A stretch of 64,000 nt of DNA from Pseudomonas petrae (GCF_021728295.1 NZ_JAKJXE010000020.1:1-64000), one strand, 5' to 3'. Counted from the first letter of the stretch, positions 51,952 through 61,872 are shown. Numbers and translations are program-made. The notes: generated from the letters alone by a model not told the origin.

Positions 51952-51983
51952 CTGTGGGAGCGCCACCCCGGTCGCTCCCACAG
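51952..51983 (+). terminator. Hairpin after piuA
   Basis: CTGTGGGAGCG (51952-51962) and CGCTCCCACAG (51973-51983) form an 11-bp perfect stem. It is a common Pseudomonas intergenic palindrome (third REP type) and probably protects or ends the piuA mRNA. Confidence 0.75.
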
Positions 51984-52068
51984 GTTCAGCATTAAGAATC
52001 AGCCACAGATGAGAATGTATGCCGTTTGTGCGCATAATGCGCGCCGTAGCGGGTGAGTGAGGTCGAGG

Positions 52069-54624
52069 GTGTTGAAGAAAGTCCTGTTTCAAGTGCACTG
52101 GTTCTTCGGAATCACGGCCGGTCTGGTGCTCGCCTTGATGGGCATCACCGGCGCGCTGTATTCCTTCGAGGACGAGATACTCGACGTGCTCAACCCCGAT
52201 GTGTTGTTCGTACAGCCCGAGGGTCGTCAACTGTCACTGGCGGAAATGGTCAGCAAGGTTGAAGCCCAGGGCAAAGACACGGCGGCGATGTTCCGTATCG
52301 ATGTCGACGGCGACAGGATCGCCCAGGTCTGGTTCAAACCCCCTCCGGGTCAGCGCCGCGGCGAGATGCACAACTTCAACCCCTACACCGGCGCGTTCAC
52401 CGAGGACGCGACTGGTCAGGACTTTTTCGGCTTCATCCTCAACCTGCACCGGTTCCTCGCCGCAGGGGAATACGGCAAACAAGTCACTGCGGCATGCACA
52501 CTGATCCTCGTTTTCTTCTGCCTGTCCGGGCTGTATCTGCGCTGGCCGCGCAAGCCGCTGAACTGGCGCGTCTGGCTGACGATGGATTGGGCGAAGAAGG
52601 GACGCAGTTTCAATTGGGACCTGCATTCGGTGTTCGGCACCTGGTGCCTGATCATCTATTTGCTGCTGGCGATCACCGGGCTGATGTGGTCTTACGACTG
52701 GTTCAGCAACGGCATGACCAAACTGATTGGCGACGCTCCTGTGGCGGGCGAACAGCGCCGTGGCGGAGGGCCGCGTCCTGGCCCAGCCGTGAAAGAGGCG
52801 CCCAGGGAAATCACGGCTTCGGCGCCGGACTATGACGCCATCTGGCAGACCATCCAGAACGCCGCCGGGCCGGACCTCAAGACGTACAACCTGCGCATGC
52901 CCCAGGCACCGGGCCAGATGGCGACGGTGTTTTACCTCCTTAAAACGGCGCAGCACCCCCGTGCGTTGAACCAGATCACCCTCGACCCGGCCGACGGCGC
53001 GCTCAAGGCGGTGTCGCGCTATTCCGAGAAAAGCCTCGGCGCGCAGTTGTTGATCAGTAACTACGCGATCCATACCGGCAGCTACTTCGGCCTGATCGGG
53101 CGCATCGTCGTCACCGTGGCTGCGTTGCTGATGCCGCTGTTTTTCATCACCGGCTGGTTGCTCTACCTGGACCGTCGACGCAAGAAGCGCGAGATCCGCA
53201 ACGCTCGCGGTGAAGTGTCGGCAACGACGGAAGAGCAGGGCGCGGCATGGTTGATCGGCTTTGCCAGCCAGAGCGGGTTTGCCGAGCAGCTTGCCTGGCA
53301 GACGGCCAGCCAACTGCAGACCGCCGGTGTGCCGGTGAAGGTACAGCGTCTGGGCGACATCACCGAGCAGGACCTGCATCAGAGCCGTAACGCGCTGTTC
53401 GTGGTCAGCACTTTCGGCGACGGCGAAGCACCGGACAGCGCTCGAGGCTTCGAGCGCAAGGTATTGGGCCGGCCACTGGCGCTGGACAATCTCAACTACG
53501 CGGTGCTTGGGCTGGGTGATCGCCAGTATCAACAGTTCTGCGGTTTCGCTCAGCGGCTGCACGGCTGGTTGGCCGAGCGCGGCGGCCGCACGCTGTTCGC
53601 ACCGGTGGAAGTGGACAGCGGCGATGGTGTGGCGCTGCAACACTGGCAACAGCAACTGGGCCAGTTGACGGGCTCGACGCCGACGACTGTCTGGCAAGCG
53701 CCGGATTACCAGAACTGGACCCTAATGGCCCGGGAATGGCTGAACCCCGGGAGCGTGGGTTCGAAGGTGTTCTTGCTCGGCCTGACGTGCGATTCAGCGG
53801 CTCGTTGGGAGGCCGGCGATTTGGTGGAGGTGTTGCCACGCAACCCGGCATCTGCGGTCAAGCAGTTCCTGTCCGGACTGGGCATTCCTGCTGACACGCA
53901 GGTCATCGTCGACGGCTTGGGCGAGACCCTCGGCCAAGCCTTGTGCACGCGTCAGTTGCCGATCAATCGCAGTCATCTGGTGGGGTTGCACGCGCAGGCG
54001 CTGATCGATGCGCTGGTGCCGTTGGCGATGCGCGAGTATTCAATCGCCTCGATTCCCGAGGATGGTGTTCTGCAACTGATCGTGCGTCAGGAGCTGCACC
54101 CCGATGGCAGTCTTGGGCTGGGTTCGGGCTGGCTGACCGAGCATGCCGCGGTGGGTGGTGCCTTCAGTGTGCGGGTGCGTCGCAACAGTAGTTTCCATCT
54201 GCCTGCCGAGTCGGCGCCGATGATTTTGATGGGTAACGGCACCGGGTTGGCGGGTTTGCGCAGCTTGCTCAAGGCGCGTGTTGCGTTGGGTGAGCAGCGC
54301 AACTGGCTGTTGTTTGGTGAGCGCAACGTTGCCCATGATTTTTACTGCGCCGAAGAGCTGAACGGCTGGCTGGCGAATGGGGATCTGGCGCGTCTGGACC
54401 TGGCGTTTTCCCGGGATCAGGCTGAAAAAATCTACGTGCAGGACCGGTTGCGTGAGGCGGCTGATGAGCTGCGGCGCTGGCTGGCCGAGGGCGCTGTGAT
54501 TTACATCTGCGGTAGCCTGGAAGGCATGGCGGCCGGGGTGGATGCGACATTGAATGCGCTGCTGGGTGAGGACGCGGTGCGGGAGTTGATCGAGCAGGGT
54601 CGGTATCGGCGGGATGTTTATTGA
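52069..54624 (+). CDS. PepSY-TM / flavodoxin / NADPH reductase fusion (iron-regulated reductase)
   Basis: The 851-residue membrane protein has three parts. A PepSY-associated TM part (about 1-385, with four helices such as HWFFGITAGLVLALMGITGA and IIYLLLAITGLMWSYDWF) comes first. A flavodoxin-like FMN domain (about 395-530, WLIGFASQSGFAEQLAWQTA, FVVSTFGDGEAPDSA, VLGLGDRQY) follows. Last is a FAD/NADPH reductase domain (about 560-851, MREYSIASIPEDG, LMGNGTGLAGLRSLLK, VYICGSLEGMA-like). It probably passes NADPH electrons across the membrane to reduce siderophore iron in the periplasm. GTG 52069 gives the family-typical MLKKVLFQVHWFF start. Confidence 0.85.
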   Translation: MLKKVLFQVHWFFGITAGLVLALMGITGALYSFEDEILDVLNPDVLFVQPEGRQLSLAEMVSKVEAQGKDTAAMFRIDVDGDRIAQVWFKPPPGQRRGEMHNFNPYTGAFTEDATGQDFFGFILNLHRFLAAGEYGKQVTAACTLILVFFCLSGLYLRWPRKPLNWRVWLTMDWAKKGRSFNWDLHSVFGTWCLIIYLLLAITGLMWSYDWFSNGMTKLIGDAPVAGEQRRGGGPRPGPAVKEAPREITASAPDYDAIWQTIQNAAGPDLKTYNLRMPQAPGQMATVFYLLKTAQHPRALNQITLDPADGALKAVSRYSEKSLGAQLLISNYAIHTGSYFGLIGRIVVTVAALLMPLFFITGWLLYLDRRRKKREIRNARGEVSATTEEQGAAWLIGFASQSGFAEQLAWQTASQLQTAGVPVKVQRLGDITEQDLHQSRNALFVVSTFGDGEAPDSARGFERKVLGRPLALDNLNYAVLGLGDRQYQQFCGFAQRLHGWLAERGGRTLFAPVEVDSGDGVALQHWQQQLGQLTGSTPTTVWQAPDYQNWTLMAREWLNPGSVGSKVFLLGLTCDSAARWEAGDLVEVLPRNPASAVKQFLSGLGIPADTQVIVDGLGETLGQALCTRQLPINRSHLVGLHAQALIDALVPLAMREYSIASIPEDGVLQLIVRQELHPDGSLGLGSGWLTEHAAVGGAFSVRVRRNSSFHLPAESAPMILMGNGTGLAGLRSLLKARVALGEQRNWLLFGERNVAHDFYCAEELNGWLANGDLARLDLAFSRDQAEKIYVQDRLREAADELRRWLAEGAVIYICGSLEGMAAGVDATLNALLGEDAVRELIEQGRYRRDVY

Positions 54625-54654
54625 TCGCGCTCTGCTTGTGAGCCTGTCGGGTCA

Positions 54655-54709
54655 TTCCCGGCTAAAGCCGGTCCTACAAAAAGCAATTCCCGGCTAAAGC
54701 CAGTCCTGC
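54655..54709. repeat. Two direct type-2 REP copies
   Basis: TTCCCGGCTAAAGCCGGTCC and TTCCCGGCTAAAGCCAGTCC stand in direct orientation (54655- and 54687-). This is the same motif as in the 32-kb array, here without its inverted partner. Confidence 0.85.
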
Positions 54710-54720
54710 TCAAGCCACAA

Positions 54721-54756
54721 AAAAAGGCCGTTGCGCTCACACGCAACGGCCTTTTC
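54721..54756. terminator. Bidirectional terminator between the reductase and dppF
   Basis: GGCCGTTGCG (54726-54735) and CGCAACGGCC (54742-54751) form a 10-bp stem. It is flanked by an A-run on the left and a T-run on the right, so it can end both convergent transcripts. Confidence 0.93.
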
Positions 54757-54778
54757 TTACTCTTTCGTCACAGGTCTA

Positions 54779-55753
54779 TCACGCCACAAACTGCTCCGCG
54801 TAATGGCAGGCAACCTGACGGTTGTCGACCAGGCGCAGCTCCGGCACTTCGGCGGCGCAACGCTCGGTCGCGTAAGGGCAGCGCTTGTGGAACGCGCAGC
54901 CAGACGGCGGGTTCAGCGGGTTGGGCAGCTCGCCGACGATTTTGATCTTCGGCTTCGACGGGTCTGGGTGGATCGTCGGAGTCGCTGACAGCAGCGCCTG
55001 GGTGTACGGGTGCAGCGGACGGTTGTAGATCTCTTCCTTGGGACCCATTTCGGCCGGGCGACCGAGGTACATCACCAGCACTGTGTCGGCGACGTGACGC
55101 ACCACCGCCAGGTTGTGGGAGATGAACACGTAACCGGTGTTGAACTCTTGCTGCAGATCCATGAACAGGTTCAGCACCTGAGCCTGAATCGACACGTCGA
55201 GCGCCGACGTCGGTTCGTCCGCCACCAGCACTTTAGGCTGCAGCATCATCGCCCGCGCCAGCGCGATACGTTGACGCTGACCGCCGGAGAACATGTGCGG
55301 GTAGCGCTGATAGTGCTCGGGACGCAGACCGACCTGCGCCATCATTGCCTGCACTTTCTCGCGGCGTTCGGCGCTGGAAAGGCTGGTGTTGATCAGCAGG
55401 GGCTCGCCCAGTTGATCACCGACTTTTTGCCGTGGATTGAGCGACGCGTACGGGCTCTGGAATACCATCTGCACGTCTTTGCGCAGCTGTTTGCGCTGTG
55501 CCTTGGTTGCGCCGGTGACTTCCTGGCCAGCGATTTTCAACGAACCCGAAGAGGGCTCTTCGATCAGCGTCAGCGCGCGGGCCAGCGTCGACTTGCCGCA
55601 GCCGGACTCACCGACCACCGCCAGCGTTTTGCCAGCTTCGAGTTCGAACGACACGCCGTTGAGCGCGCGCACGGTTGCATGGGGCTTGAACAGCCCACGG
55701 GACACATCGTAGTGACGAGTAAGGTCACGAGCGGTCAGTACGATTTCGCTCAT
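54779..55753 (-). CDS. dppF: Dipeptide ABC transporter ATPase DppF
   Basis: The 324-residue ATPase has Walker A (VVGESGCGKSTLAR), signature FSGGQRQRIALARA, Walker B (VLVADEPTSALD) and a C-terminal oligopeptide-type extension with the Cys pattern (CAFHKRCPYATERC...C) of Dpp/Opp ATPases. The start at 55753 overlaps the dppD stop (ATGA). It is the last gene of the dpp operon and is followed by a strong terminator. Confidence 0.93.
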   Translation of the reverse strand: MSEIVLTARDLTRHYDVSRGLFKPHATVRALNGVSFELEAGKTLAVVGESGCGKSTLARALTLIEEPSSGSLKIAGQEVTGATKAQRKQLRKDVQMVFQSPYASLNPRQKVGDQLGEPLLINTSLSSAERREKVQAMMAQVGLRPEHYQRYPHMFSGGQRQRIALARAMMLQPKVLVADEPTSALDVSIQAQVLNLFMDLQQEFNTGYVFISHNLAVVRHVADTVLVMYLGRPAEMGPKEEIYNRPLHPYTQALLSATPTIHPDPSKPKIKIVGELPNPLNPPSGCAFHKRCPYATERCAAEVPELRLVDNRQVACHYAEQFVA

Positions 55754-56721
55754 CACGCCACCTCCTGATTCAGCGGAAAGAAGCAACGCGCCAGACTATG
55801 GGCTTTCGGGTCAAGGCCCGGGCGTTGCTGGCGGCATTTATCCTGGACGTAAGGGCAGCGCGGCGAGAGCAGGCAACCACTTGGACGGTCGTAGCGACCC
55901 GGTACGATACCCGGCAGCGTCGACAGGCGCGCGGCGCCCATGCTGTGCTCGGGAATCGCCGCCAGCAGGGCTTCGCTGTACGGGTGCGCCGGGACGTTGA
56001 ACAGCCCCGGCACCTGACCCACTTCCACGGCCTGACCGGCATACATCACGCAGACCCGCTGAGCGGTTTCAGCCACCACGGCGAGGTCGTGAGTAATGAG
56101 CACCAGCGCCATGTCCTGCTCTTTTTGCAGGGCCAGCAGCAGGTCCATGATCTGCGCCTGAATGGTCACGTCCAGCGCGGTGGTCGGTTCGTCGGCGATC
56201 AGCAGTTTCGGCTCGCCGGCGATTGCCATGGCGATCGCGACGCGCTGGCTCATGCCGCCCGAGAGTTGATGCGGGTAGGCGTCCAGACGCTGTGCAGCGC
56301 CCGGGATTTCCACCTTCTGCAACAGCTCCAGTGCGCGCTGATGGGCAGCACGCCCCGACAGACCCAAATGCTGCTTGAGCACTTCCTTGATCTGGAAGCC
56401 CACGGTGTAGCTTGGGTTCAGCGCTGTCATCGGGTCCTGAAAGACCATCGACATGTCTTTGCCGACGATCTTGCGACGCTGGCGCGCATTGAGCGTGAGC
56501 ATGTCCTTGCCGTCGAAGACCAGGGCGTCGGCGGTGACAATGCCGGGGTGCTCGATCAGGCCCATGAGCGCCATCATGGTCACGGATTTACCCGAGCCCG
56601 ATTCGCCCACGATCGCCAGTACTTCGCCCTTGTCGACGGCCAGATCCAGGCCGTCAACGACCGGGGTGGCCGTGGCGTCGCCAAAGCGCACGTTGAGGTT
56701 CTTGATGTTTAAAAGAGACAT
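55753..56721 (-). CDS. dppD: Dipeptide ABC transporter ATPase DppD
   Basis: The 322-residue ATPase has Walker A (VGESGSGKSVTMMALMGL), signature LSGGMSQRVAIAMAIA, Walker B (LLIADEPTTALD) and the C-terminal Cys-containing oligopeptide ATPase tail. ATG 56721 is chosen because the protein then begins MSLLNIKNLNVRFG; the longer frame to 56766 is unsupported. It pairs with DppF as the two cytoplasmic motor subunits. Confidence 0.93.
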   Translation of the reverse strand: MSLLNIKNLNVRFGDATATPVVDGLDLAVDKGEVLAIVGESGSGKSVTMMALMGLIEHPGIVTADALVFDGKDMLTLNARQRRKIVGKDMSMVFQDPMTALNPSYTVGFQIKEVLKQHLGLSGRAAHQRALELLQKVEIPGAAQRLDAYPHQLSGGMSQRVAIAMAIAGEPKLLIADEPTTALDVTIQAQIMDLLLALQKEQDMALVLITHDLAVVAETAQRVCVMYAGQAVEVGQVPGLFNVPAHPYSEALLAAIPEHSMGAARLSTLPGIVPGRYDRPSGCLLSPRCPYVQDKCRQQRPGLDPKAHSLARCFFPLNQEVA

Positions 56722-56731
56722 TCGGACGTCC

Positions 56732-57643
56732 TCAGGCGGCGTTCTTGAGTTTCGGGTCCAGCGCATCGCGCAGACCGTCGCCCATCAGGTTGATTGCCAG
56801 CACGCTGAGCAAAATGGTCAGACCCGGGAGGCTCACCACCCACCAGGCGCGTTCGATGTAGTCGCGGGCCGAAGCGAGCATGGTGCCCCACTCAGGCGTC
56901 GGCGGTTGTACACCCAGACCCAGGAAGCCCAGCGCCGCAGCGTCGAGGATCGCCGAGGAGAAACTCAAAGTGGCCTGAACGATCAGCGGCGCCATGCAGT
57001 TGGGCAGCACGGTGATGAACATCAGGCGCGGCAGCGTTGCGCCGGCCAGACGCGCGGCGGTCACGTAGTCACGGTTCAGCTCGCCCATGACCGCTGCACG
57101 GGTCAGACGCACGTACGACGGCAGCGAAACGATGGCGATGGCGATGACGGTGTTGATCAGGCCAGGGCCGAGGATCGCGACAATGGCCACAGCCAGCAGC
57201 AGCGACGGCAGCGCCAGCATGATGTCCATCAGACGCATGATGGTCGGGCCGAGGATTTTCGGGAAGAAACCGGCCAGCAGACCCATGAGGATCCCCGGAA
57301 TCAGCGACATCACCACCGACGACAGACCAATCAGCAGCGACAGGCGCGAGCCCTGAATCAGACGCGACAGCAGGTCGCGGCCCAGTTCATCGGTGCCCAG
57401 CAGGAACCGCCATTGGCCGCCTTCAAGCCAGACCGGTGGGGTCAGCAGGAAGTCGCGGTATTGCTCGCTCGGGTCATGGGGGGCAACCCACGGCGCAAAC
57501 AGGGCGCAGAACACGATTACCAGCATGAACGCCAGGCCCGCGACGGCGCCTTTGTTCTTGGAAAAGTGCTGCCAGAACTCTTTGTAGACGGACGGGTAGA
57601 GCAGGCTTTGATCGACTGCTGCTACGGGAGTAGGTGTGCTCAT
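56732..57643 (-). CDS. dppC: Dipeptide ABC transporter permease DppC
   Basis: The 303-residue inner-membrane permease has the OppC-type N-terminal segment (YKEFWQHFSKNKGAVAGLAF) and the EAA-like loop DYVTAARLAGATLPRLMFIT. About six hydrophobic segments are present. It is 10 bp upstream of dppD and 11 bp downstream of dppB, a compact operon. Confidence 0.93.
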   Translation of the reverse strand: MSTPTPVAAVDQSLLYPSVYKEFWQHFSKNKGAVAGLAFMLVIVFCALFAPWVAPHDPSEQYRDFLLTPPVWLEGGQWRFLLGTDELGRDLLSRLIQGSRLSLLIGLSSVVMSLIPGILMGLLAGFFPKILGPTIMRLMDIMLALPSLLLAVAIVAILGPGLINTVIAIAIVSLPSYVRLTRAAVMGELNRDYVTAARLAGATLPRLMFITVLPNCMAPLIVQATLSFSSAILDAAALGFLGLGVQPPTPEWGTMLASARDYIERAWWVVSLPGLTILLSVLAINLMGDGLRDALDPKLKNAA

Positions 57644-57654
57644 AAAAAGGGATC

Positions 57655-58665
57655 TCAGCGCTGATGACGAATGCGTGGGTTGGCAAAGCCGTAGAGGATA
57701 TCCACCACGAAGTTGACCAGAATCACCAGGCAGGCGATTAGCAGGATGCCGTTCTGCACGACAGGGTAGTCACGGGCGCCGATGGCTTCGATCAGCCACT
57801 TGCCGATGCCCGGCCAGGAGAAGATCGTTTCGGTCAGAACAGCACCGGCCAGCAGCGTGCCCACTTGCAGACCGAACACCGTCAGTACCGGGATCAGCGC
57901 ATTGCGCAGGCCGTGAACGAATACCACGCGAGCCGGCGAAAGGCCCTTGGCGCGCGCCGTGCGCACGTAGTCTTCACGCAGGACTTCGAGCATCGAGGAG
58001 CGGGTCATCCGGGCGATGACCGCCAGCGGGATGGTCCCCAGCACGATGGCCGGCAGAATCAGGTGACGCAGGGCGTCCATGAACGAACCTTCTTCATCGC
58101 TGAGCAGGGTGTCGATCAGCATGAAGCCGGTTTTGGGGGGAATGTCGTAGAGCAGATCGATACGGCCCGATACCGGGGTCCAGCCCAGCGATACCGAGAA
58201 GAACATGATCAGGATCAGGCCCCACCAGAAGATCGGCATCGAGTACCCCGCCAGGGAGATACCCATGACCCCATGGTCGAACAGGGACCCTCGCTTCAGT
58301 GCCGCAATGACACCGGCCAGCAGCCCGAGAATGCCTGCGAAGATCAGCGCCGCAATCGACAGTTCCAGTGTTGCCGGGAACAGCGAAGTGAATTCGGACC
58401 ACACGCTCGTGCGCGTACGCAGCGATTCGCCCAGGTCGCCATGGGCGAGCTTGCCGACGTAATCGATGTATTGCGCATAAAGGGGTTTGTTCAGGCCAAG
58501 ACGTTCCATGGCTTGGGCGTGCATTTCCGGATCGACCCGGCGTTCACCCATCATGACTTCGACAGGGTCGCCCGGAATCAGGCGAATCAGTGCGAAGGTC
58601 AGCAAGGTGATGCCGAAGAAGGTGGGTATGAGCAACCCCACTCGGCGAGCGATAAAACTAAACAT
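57655..58665 (-). CDS. dppB: Dipeptide ABC transporter permease DppB
   Basis: The 336-residue permease starts MFSFIARRVGLLIPTFFGIT, typical of DppB. It carries the loop EDYVRTARAKGLSPARVVFV. It forms the membrane channel with DppC. The gene is 64 bp downstream of the dppA-type binding-protein gene. Confidence 0.94.
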   Translation of the reverse strand: MFSFIARRVGLLIPTFFGITLLTFALIRLIPGDPVEVMMGERRVDPEMHAQAMERLGLNKPLYAQYIDYVGKLAHGDLGESLRTRTSVWSEFTSLFPATLELSIAALIFAGILGLLAGVIAALKRGSLFDHGVMGISLAGYSMPIFWWGLILIMFFSVSLGWTPVSGRIDLLYDIPPKTGFMLIDTLLSDEEGSFMDALRHLILPAIVLGTIPLAVIARMTRSSMLEVLREDYVRTARAKGLSPARVVFVHGLRNALIPVLTVFGLQVGTLLAGAVLTETIFSWPGIGKWLIEAIGARDYPVVQNGILLIACLVILVNFVVDILYGFANPRIRHQR

Positions 58666-58729
58666 CTTCTCGTGTACCTCATCAGGTACCGGCGGGTCTC
58701 TGGGTAGTAGAGCCCGCCGGATTCTTCTT

Positions 58730-60337
58730 CTACTTCACTTGGGTGGTAGCGAAGTTATTAGTGGTGAGAGGGCTGATGTGGTAACCCTCTACGTTGTTGC
58801 GCATGGCAGTGAACATCTTGGTGTGGGCCATGCTGATCCATGGCAGGTCCTGGTTGAAGATCACTTGAGCCTGCTCGTAGAGCGAAGCGCGTTCGGCCGG
58901 GTCGGTTTTTTCCCGTGCCTGATCGATCAACGTCTGGAACTTCTGATTGCACCAGCGCGCGTAGTTTTCGCCGTTTTTGGCGGCCTCGCAACTGAGGTTG
59001 GGGGTCAGGAAGTTATCAGGGTCGCCATTGTCACCTGCCCAGCCGGCCGACACCATGTCGTGTTCGCCGTTTTTGGCACGTTTGAGCATTTCTCCCCATT
59101 CCATGACGCGTATATCTAACTTAATGCCGACTTTGGCCAGGTCGGCCTGCATCATTTGTGCGCCCATGGTCGGGTTCGGGTTGGTCGCACCGCCGCCGTT
59201 GCGCGTAAACAGAGTCAGCACGGTGCCTTCCGGTACGCCGGCTTCCTTGAGCAGGGCGCGGGCTTTGTCCAGATCGTGGGCAGGGTTTTTCAACTCTTTG
59301 TTGTAGCCCAGCAGCGTGTCCGGATACGGATTCACGGCGACGGTGGCGTTGCCTTTGCCGAACAGGGCGTTGACGTAGGCTTCTTTATCAAAGGCGATCT
59401 CGATGGCCTTACGCACCCGCACGTCGCTCATGTACTTGTGCGTGGTGTTCATGGCGACGTACGCGGTGGTCATCGCGTTCAGTTCGTCGATCTTCAGGTT
59501 CGAGTCTTTCTTGATGTTCGGGATGTCATCGGGTTTCGGGTACAGGGCGATCTGGCACTCGTTGGCCTTGAGCTTCTGCAGGCGCACGTTGCTGTCGGTG
59601 GCGATCGCGAAGATCAGAGCGTCAGCCGGCGGCTTGCCACGGAAATAATCCGCGTTGGCCTTGAAGCGAACCTGAGCATCCTTGGCGTAGCGCTGGAAGA
59701 CGAACGGACCGGTGCCGATGGGCTGGCTATTGAGGTTGTCGGTCTTGTTGGCCTTGAGCAACTGATCGGCGTATTCCGCCGAGTATACCGAGGCGAAGGC
59801 CATGGCGACGTCAGCCAGGAACGGCGCTTCGCGGCGGGTCAGGGTGAACTTGACGGTGCTGTCGTCCACTTTCTCGACGTTCTTCAGCAGCTCTTTGAAA
59901 CCCATGCTCTCGAAGTACGGGTAGCCGACCTGCGACTGTTTGTGCCACGGGTGGTTGGGGTCCAGTTGACGCTGGAAGCTCCAGACTACGTCATCGGCGT
60001 TCATGTCGCGGGTCGGTTTGAAATATTCGGTGGTGTGGAACTTGACGCCCTTGCGCAGGTGGAACGTGTAGGTCAGGCCGTCATCGCTGATCTCCCACGT
60101 GTCGGCCAGCGCTGGAACGATTTCCGTGGTGCCTGGCTTGAAATCCACCAGACGGTTGTAAATGGTTTCCGCCGACGCATCGGCGGTCACGGCGGTGGTG
60201 TAGAGCGCCGGGTCGAAACCTTCCGGGCTGGCTTCGGTGCAGACCACCAGAGGCTTGGCCGATACGCCGACCGCGACGCTGAATACCGCCAGTGCGATCG
60301 CGCTGCGCAATGTTGCGAGTTTGAATGTCGATTTCAA
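58730..60337 (-). CDS. dppA: Dipeptide-binding protein (DppA type), copy next to dppB
   Basis: This periplasmic family-5 binding protein (535 residues) delivers dipeptides to DppBC. The TTG start at 60337 (GGAG 8 bp upstream on the minus strand) gives a proper signal peptide (MKSTFKLATLRSAIALAVFS ... VSAK). The mature start KPLVVCTEASPEGFDPALYT is the DppA signature. A longer frame to ATG 60388 exists but lacks a ribosome site. In P. aeruginosa the equivalent position is dppA4. Residues 200-560 match the usual lobes. Confidence 0.9.
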   Translation of the reverse strand: MKSTFKLATLRSAIALAVFSVAVGVSAKPLVVCTEASPEGFDPALYTTAVTADASAETIYNRLVDFKPGTTEIVPALADTWEISDDGLTYTFHLRKGVKFHTTEYFKPTRDMNADDVVWSFQRQLDPNHPWHKQSQVGYPYFESMGFKELLKNVEKVDDSTVKFTLTRREAPFLADVAMAFASVYSAEYADQLLKANKTDNLNSQPIGTGPFVFQRYAKDAQVRFKANADYFRGKPPADALIFAIATDSNVRLQKLKANECQIALYPKPDDIPNIKKDSNLKIDELNAMTTAYVAMNTTHKYMSDVRVRKAIEIAFDKEAYVNALFGKGNATVAVNPYPDTLLGYNKELKNPAHDLDKARALLKEAGVPEGTVLTLFTRNGGGATNPNPTMGAQMMQADLAKVGIKLDIRVMEWGEMLKRAKNGEHDMVSAGWAGDNGDPDNFLTPNLSCEAAKNGENYARWCNQKFQTLIDQAREKTDPAERASLYEQAQVIFNQDLPWISMAHTKMFTAMRNNVEGYHISPLTTNNFATTQVK

Positions 60338-60434
60338 GTAACGCACTCCGCAAGTGATGAAGCCATAAGTGAGTCGGTATCGGGCCACGAAGTTCGGTAT
60401 TAACCGCGCCTTGAGGCCCGATCGATCGTGCTGA

Positions 60435-61814
60435 TTACATAATGTTGAATGGAATCGTGGTCACCAGACGGAACTCGTTGATGTTGCCGTCGGCCTGGTT
60501 GGCGCTCGCGCGGTGAGTGGTGTAGGTCGCGCGCATGGTCGAGGCTTTCAGCGGGCCGGACTGCAGGGTGTACGACGAGCCGACACCGTATTCGTAGTGA
60601 GTTTCACCGTCCATTCTTGAGACGTCGTAAGCGGTGCCTTTGTAATGGGTACCGTCGATGTCGAAACCGCGCGCCTGGTAGATGTTGAACTTCAGGCCTG
60701 GCACGCCATAGTCAGCCATGTTCAGCAGGTAGCTCAGTTGCACCGACTTCTCGTTCGGGCCGTTGAAGTCCGAGAGCAGGGAGTTGGCCAGGAAGATGGC
60801 GTTGGTGTCGTGGACGTAGTCGAAGTAGGTGTCGCCTTCGACTTCCTGGTACGCGACGCTGAAGCTGTGCGCCTTGTGAGTGGCGGTCAACGACAGGCTG
60901 TACGTGTCGTTGTCGATCTCGCCCATCTTCTTCTGACCGGAATCCTTGGTCTTGTAGTAGTTCAGGTTGGTGCTCAGGCCCAGTACATCGGCGTCACCCA
61001 GTTCGTGGGTGAAAGCGAAGTAATACTGATGCCAGAAGTCTTCGACGTTGGAGGCGTAGAAGCTGGTGGTCAGGCTCTTGAACGGTTTGTAATCAACGCC
61101 TGCCATGTCAACGCGATCGGCGGTGGCGGTGTTGTTGGTGTACTCGGAACGGAACTTGGTCAGGCTCTGCTCGGTACGTGGCGACACGCGGTCGAAGCTG
61201 CCGGCCTGGATCGAGATGTTGTTGAACTCTTCGCTCAGAACGCTCACGCCTTCGAAGCTCGAAGGCAGCGCACGGTTGCCGATGTAAGCCAGCACCGGGG
61301 TGTTCATCGACTGGCGGCCGGCGGTCAGGGTCGTGTTGGAGACGCGCGCCTTGATGTTGCCCAGGCCCAACTTGCTCCACTGTCCAACAGGGTCGCCGTT
61401 GTTTTCGGTCAGCGTACGGTTGGCGCCGCCCATCAGGTCGTCTTTGTCACGGTCCAGCGCGACGGCGTTGTAGACCGCCAATTGCGTAGCGAAGCCGACA
61501 GTGCCCTGGGTGAAGCCCGAGCTGTAGTCAACGATGGTGCCCTGAACCCAGTTGATCCGGCGCGGATCGCTGTCGACGACAACGCCGTTCTCGCTGCGGC
61601 GGAACTCGCCGCCACGACGCAACAGTTCGTTGGCGTACCAGTTCTTGGTCGAACCGGTCAGTTTCGAGTCTTCCAGAAATCCCTTGGCTTCGCCCTGGGC
61701 GTTGCTGGTGGCCAGTGTGGTCGGAACGAATTCCTGACTGGTCGGCTCTGCCTGGGCCGCGACGCTGATGGCGAGTACGGAGAAGGCGAATACAGCGGTG
61801 CTGGCTTTTTTCAC
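60435..61814 (-). CDS. OprD-family outer-membrane porin (OpdP-like)
   Basis: The 459-residue porin starts at GTG 61814 with GGGAG 9 bp upstream. It has a signal peptide (MKKASTAVFAFSVLAISVAA then QAEP) and the OprD start GFLEDSKLTGSTKNWYANEL, and ends in I-P-F-N-I-M. It lies between two dppA-type genes, like opdP (PA4501) of P. aeruginosa, which takes up glycine-glutamate-type dipeptides. Peptide uptake across the outer membrane is therefore likely. Confidence 0.9.
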   Translation of the reverse strand: MKKASTAVFAFSVLAISVAAQAEPTSQEFVPTTLATSNAQGEAKGFLEDSKLTGSTKNWYANELLRRGGEFRRSENGVVVDSDPRRINWVQGTIVDYSSGFTQGTVGFATQLAVYNAVALDRDKDDLMGGANRTLTENNGDPVGQWSKLGLGNIKARVSNTTLTAGRQSMNTPVLAYIGNRALPSSFEGVSVLSEEFNNISIQAGSFDRVSPRTEQSLTKFRSEYTNNTATADRVDMAGVDYKPFKSLTTSFYASNVEDFWHQYYFAFTHELGDADVLGLSTNLNYYKTKDSGQKKMGEIDNDTYSLSLTATHKAHSFSVAYQEVEGDTYFDYVHDTNAIFLANSLLSDFNGPNEKSVQLSYLLNMADYGVPGLKFNIYQARGFDIDGTHYKGTAYDVSRMDGETHYEYGVGSSYTLQSGPLKASTMRATYTTHRASANQADGNINEFRLVTTIPFNIM

Positions 61815-61847
61815 GTTTTGAAGCTCCCGATTACTGCTTTTTTAGAG

Positions 61848-61872
61848 GCGGGCTTTTTATGGTGTAGCCCGC
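61848..61872. repeat. Hairpin between dppA paralogue and porin gene
   Basis: GCGGGCT (61848-61854) and AGCCCGC (61866-61872) form a 7-bp stem just upstream of the porin start and downstream of the dppA paralogue. It may be an mRNA-stabilising or partial-termination element. Confidence 0.55.
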
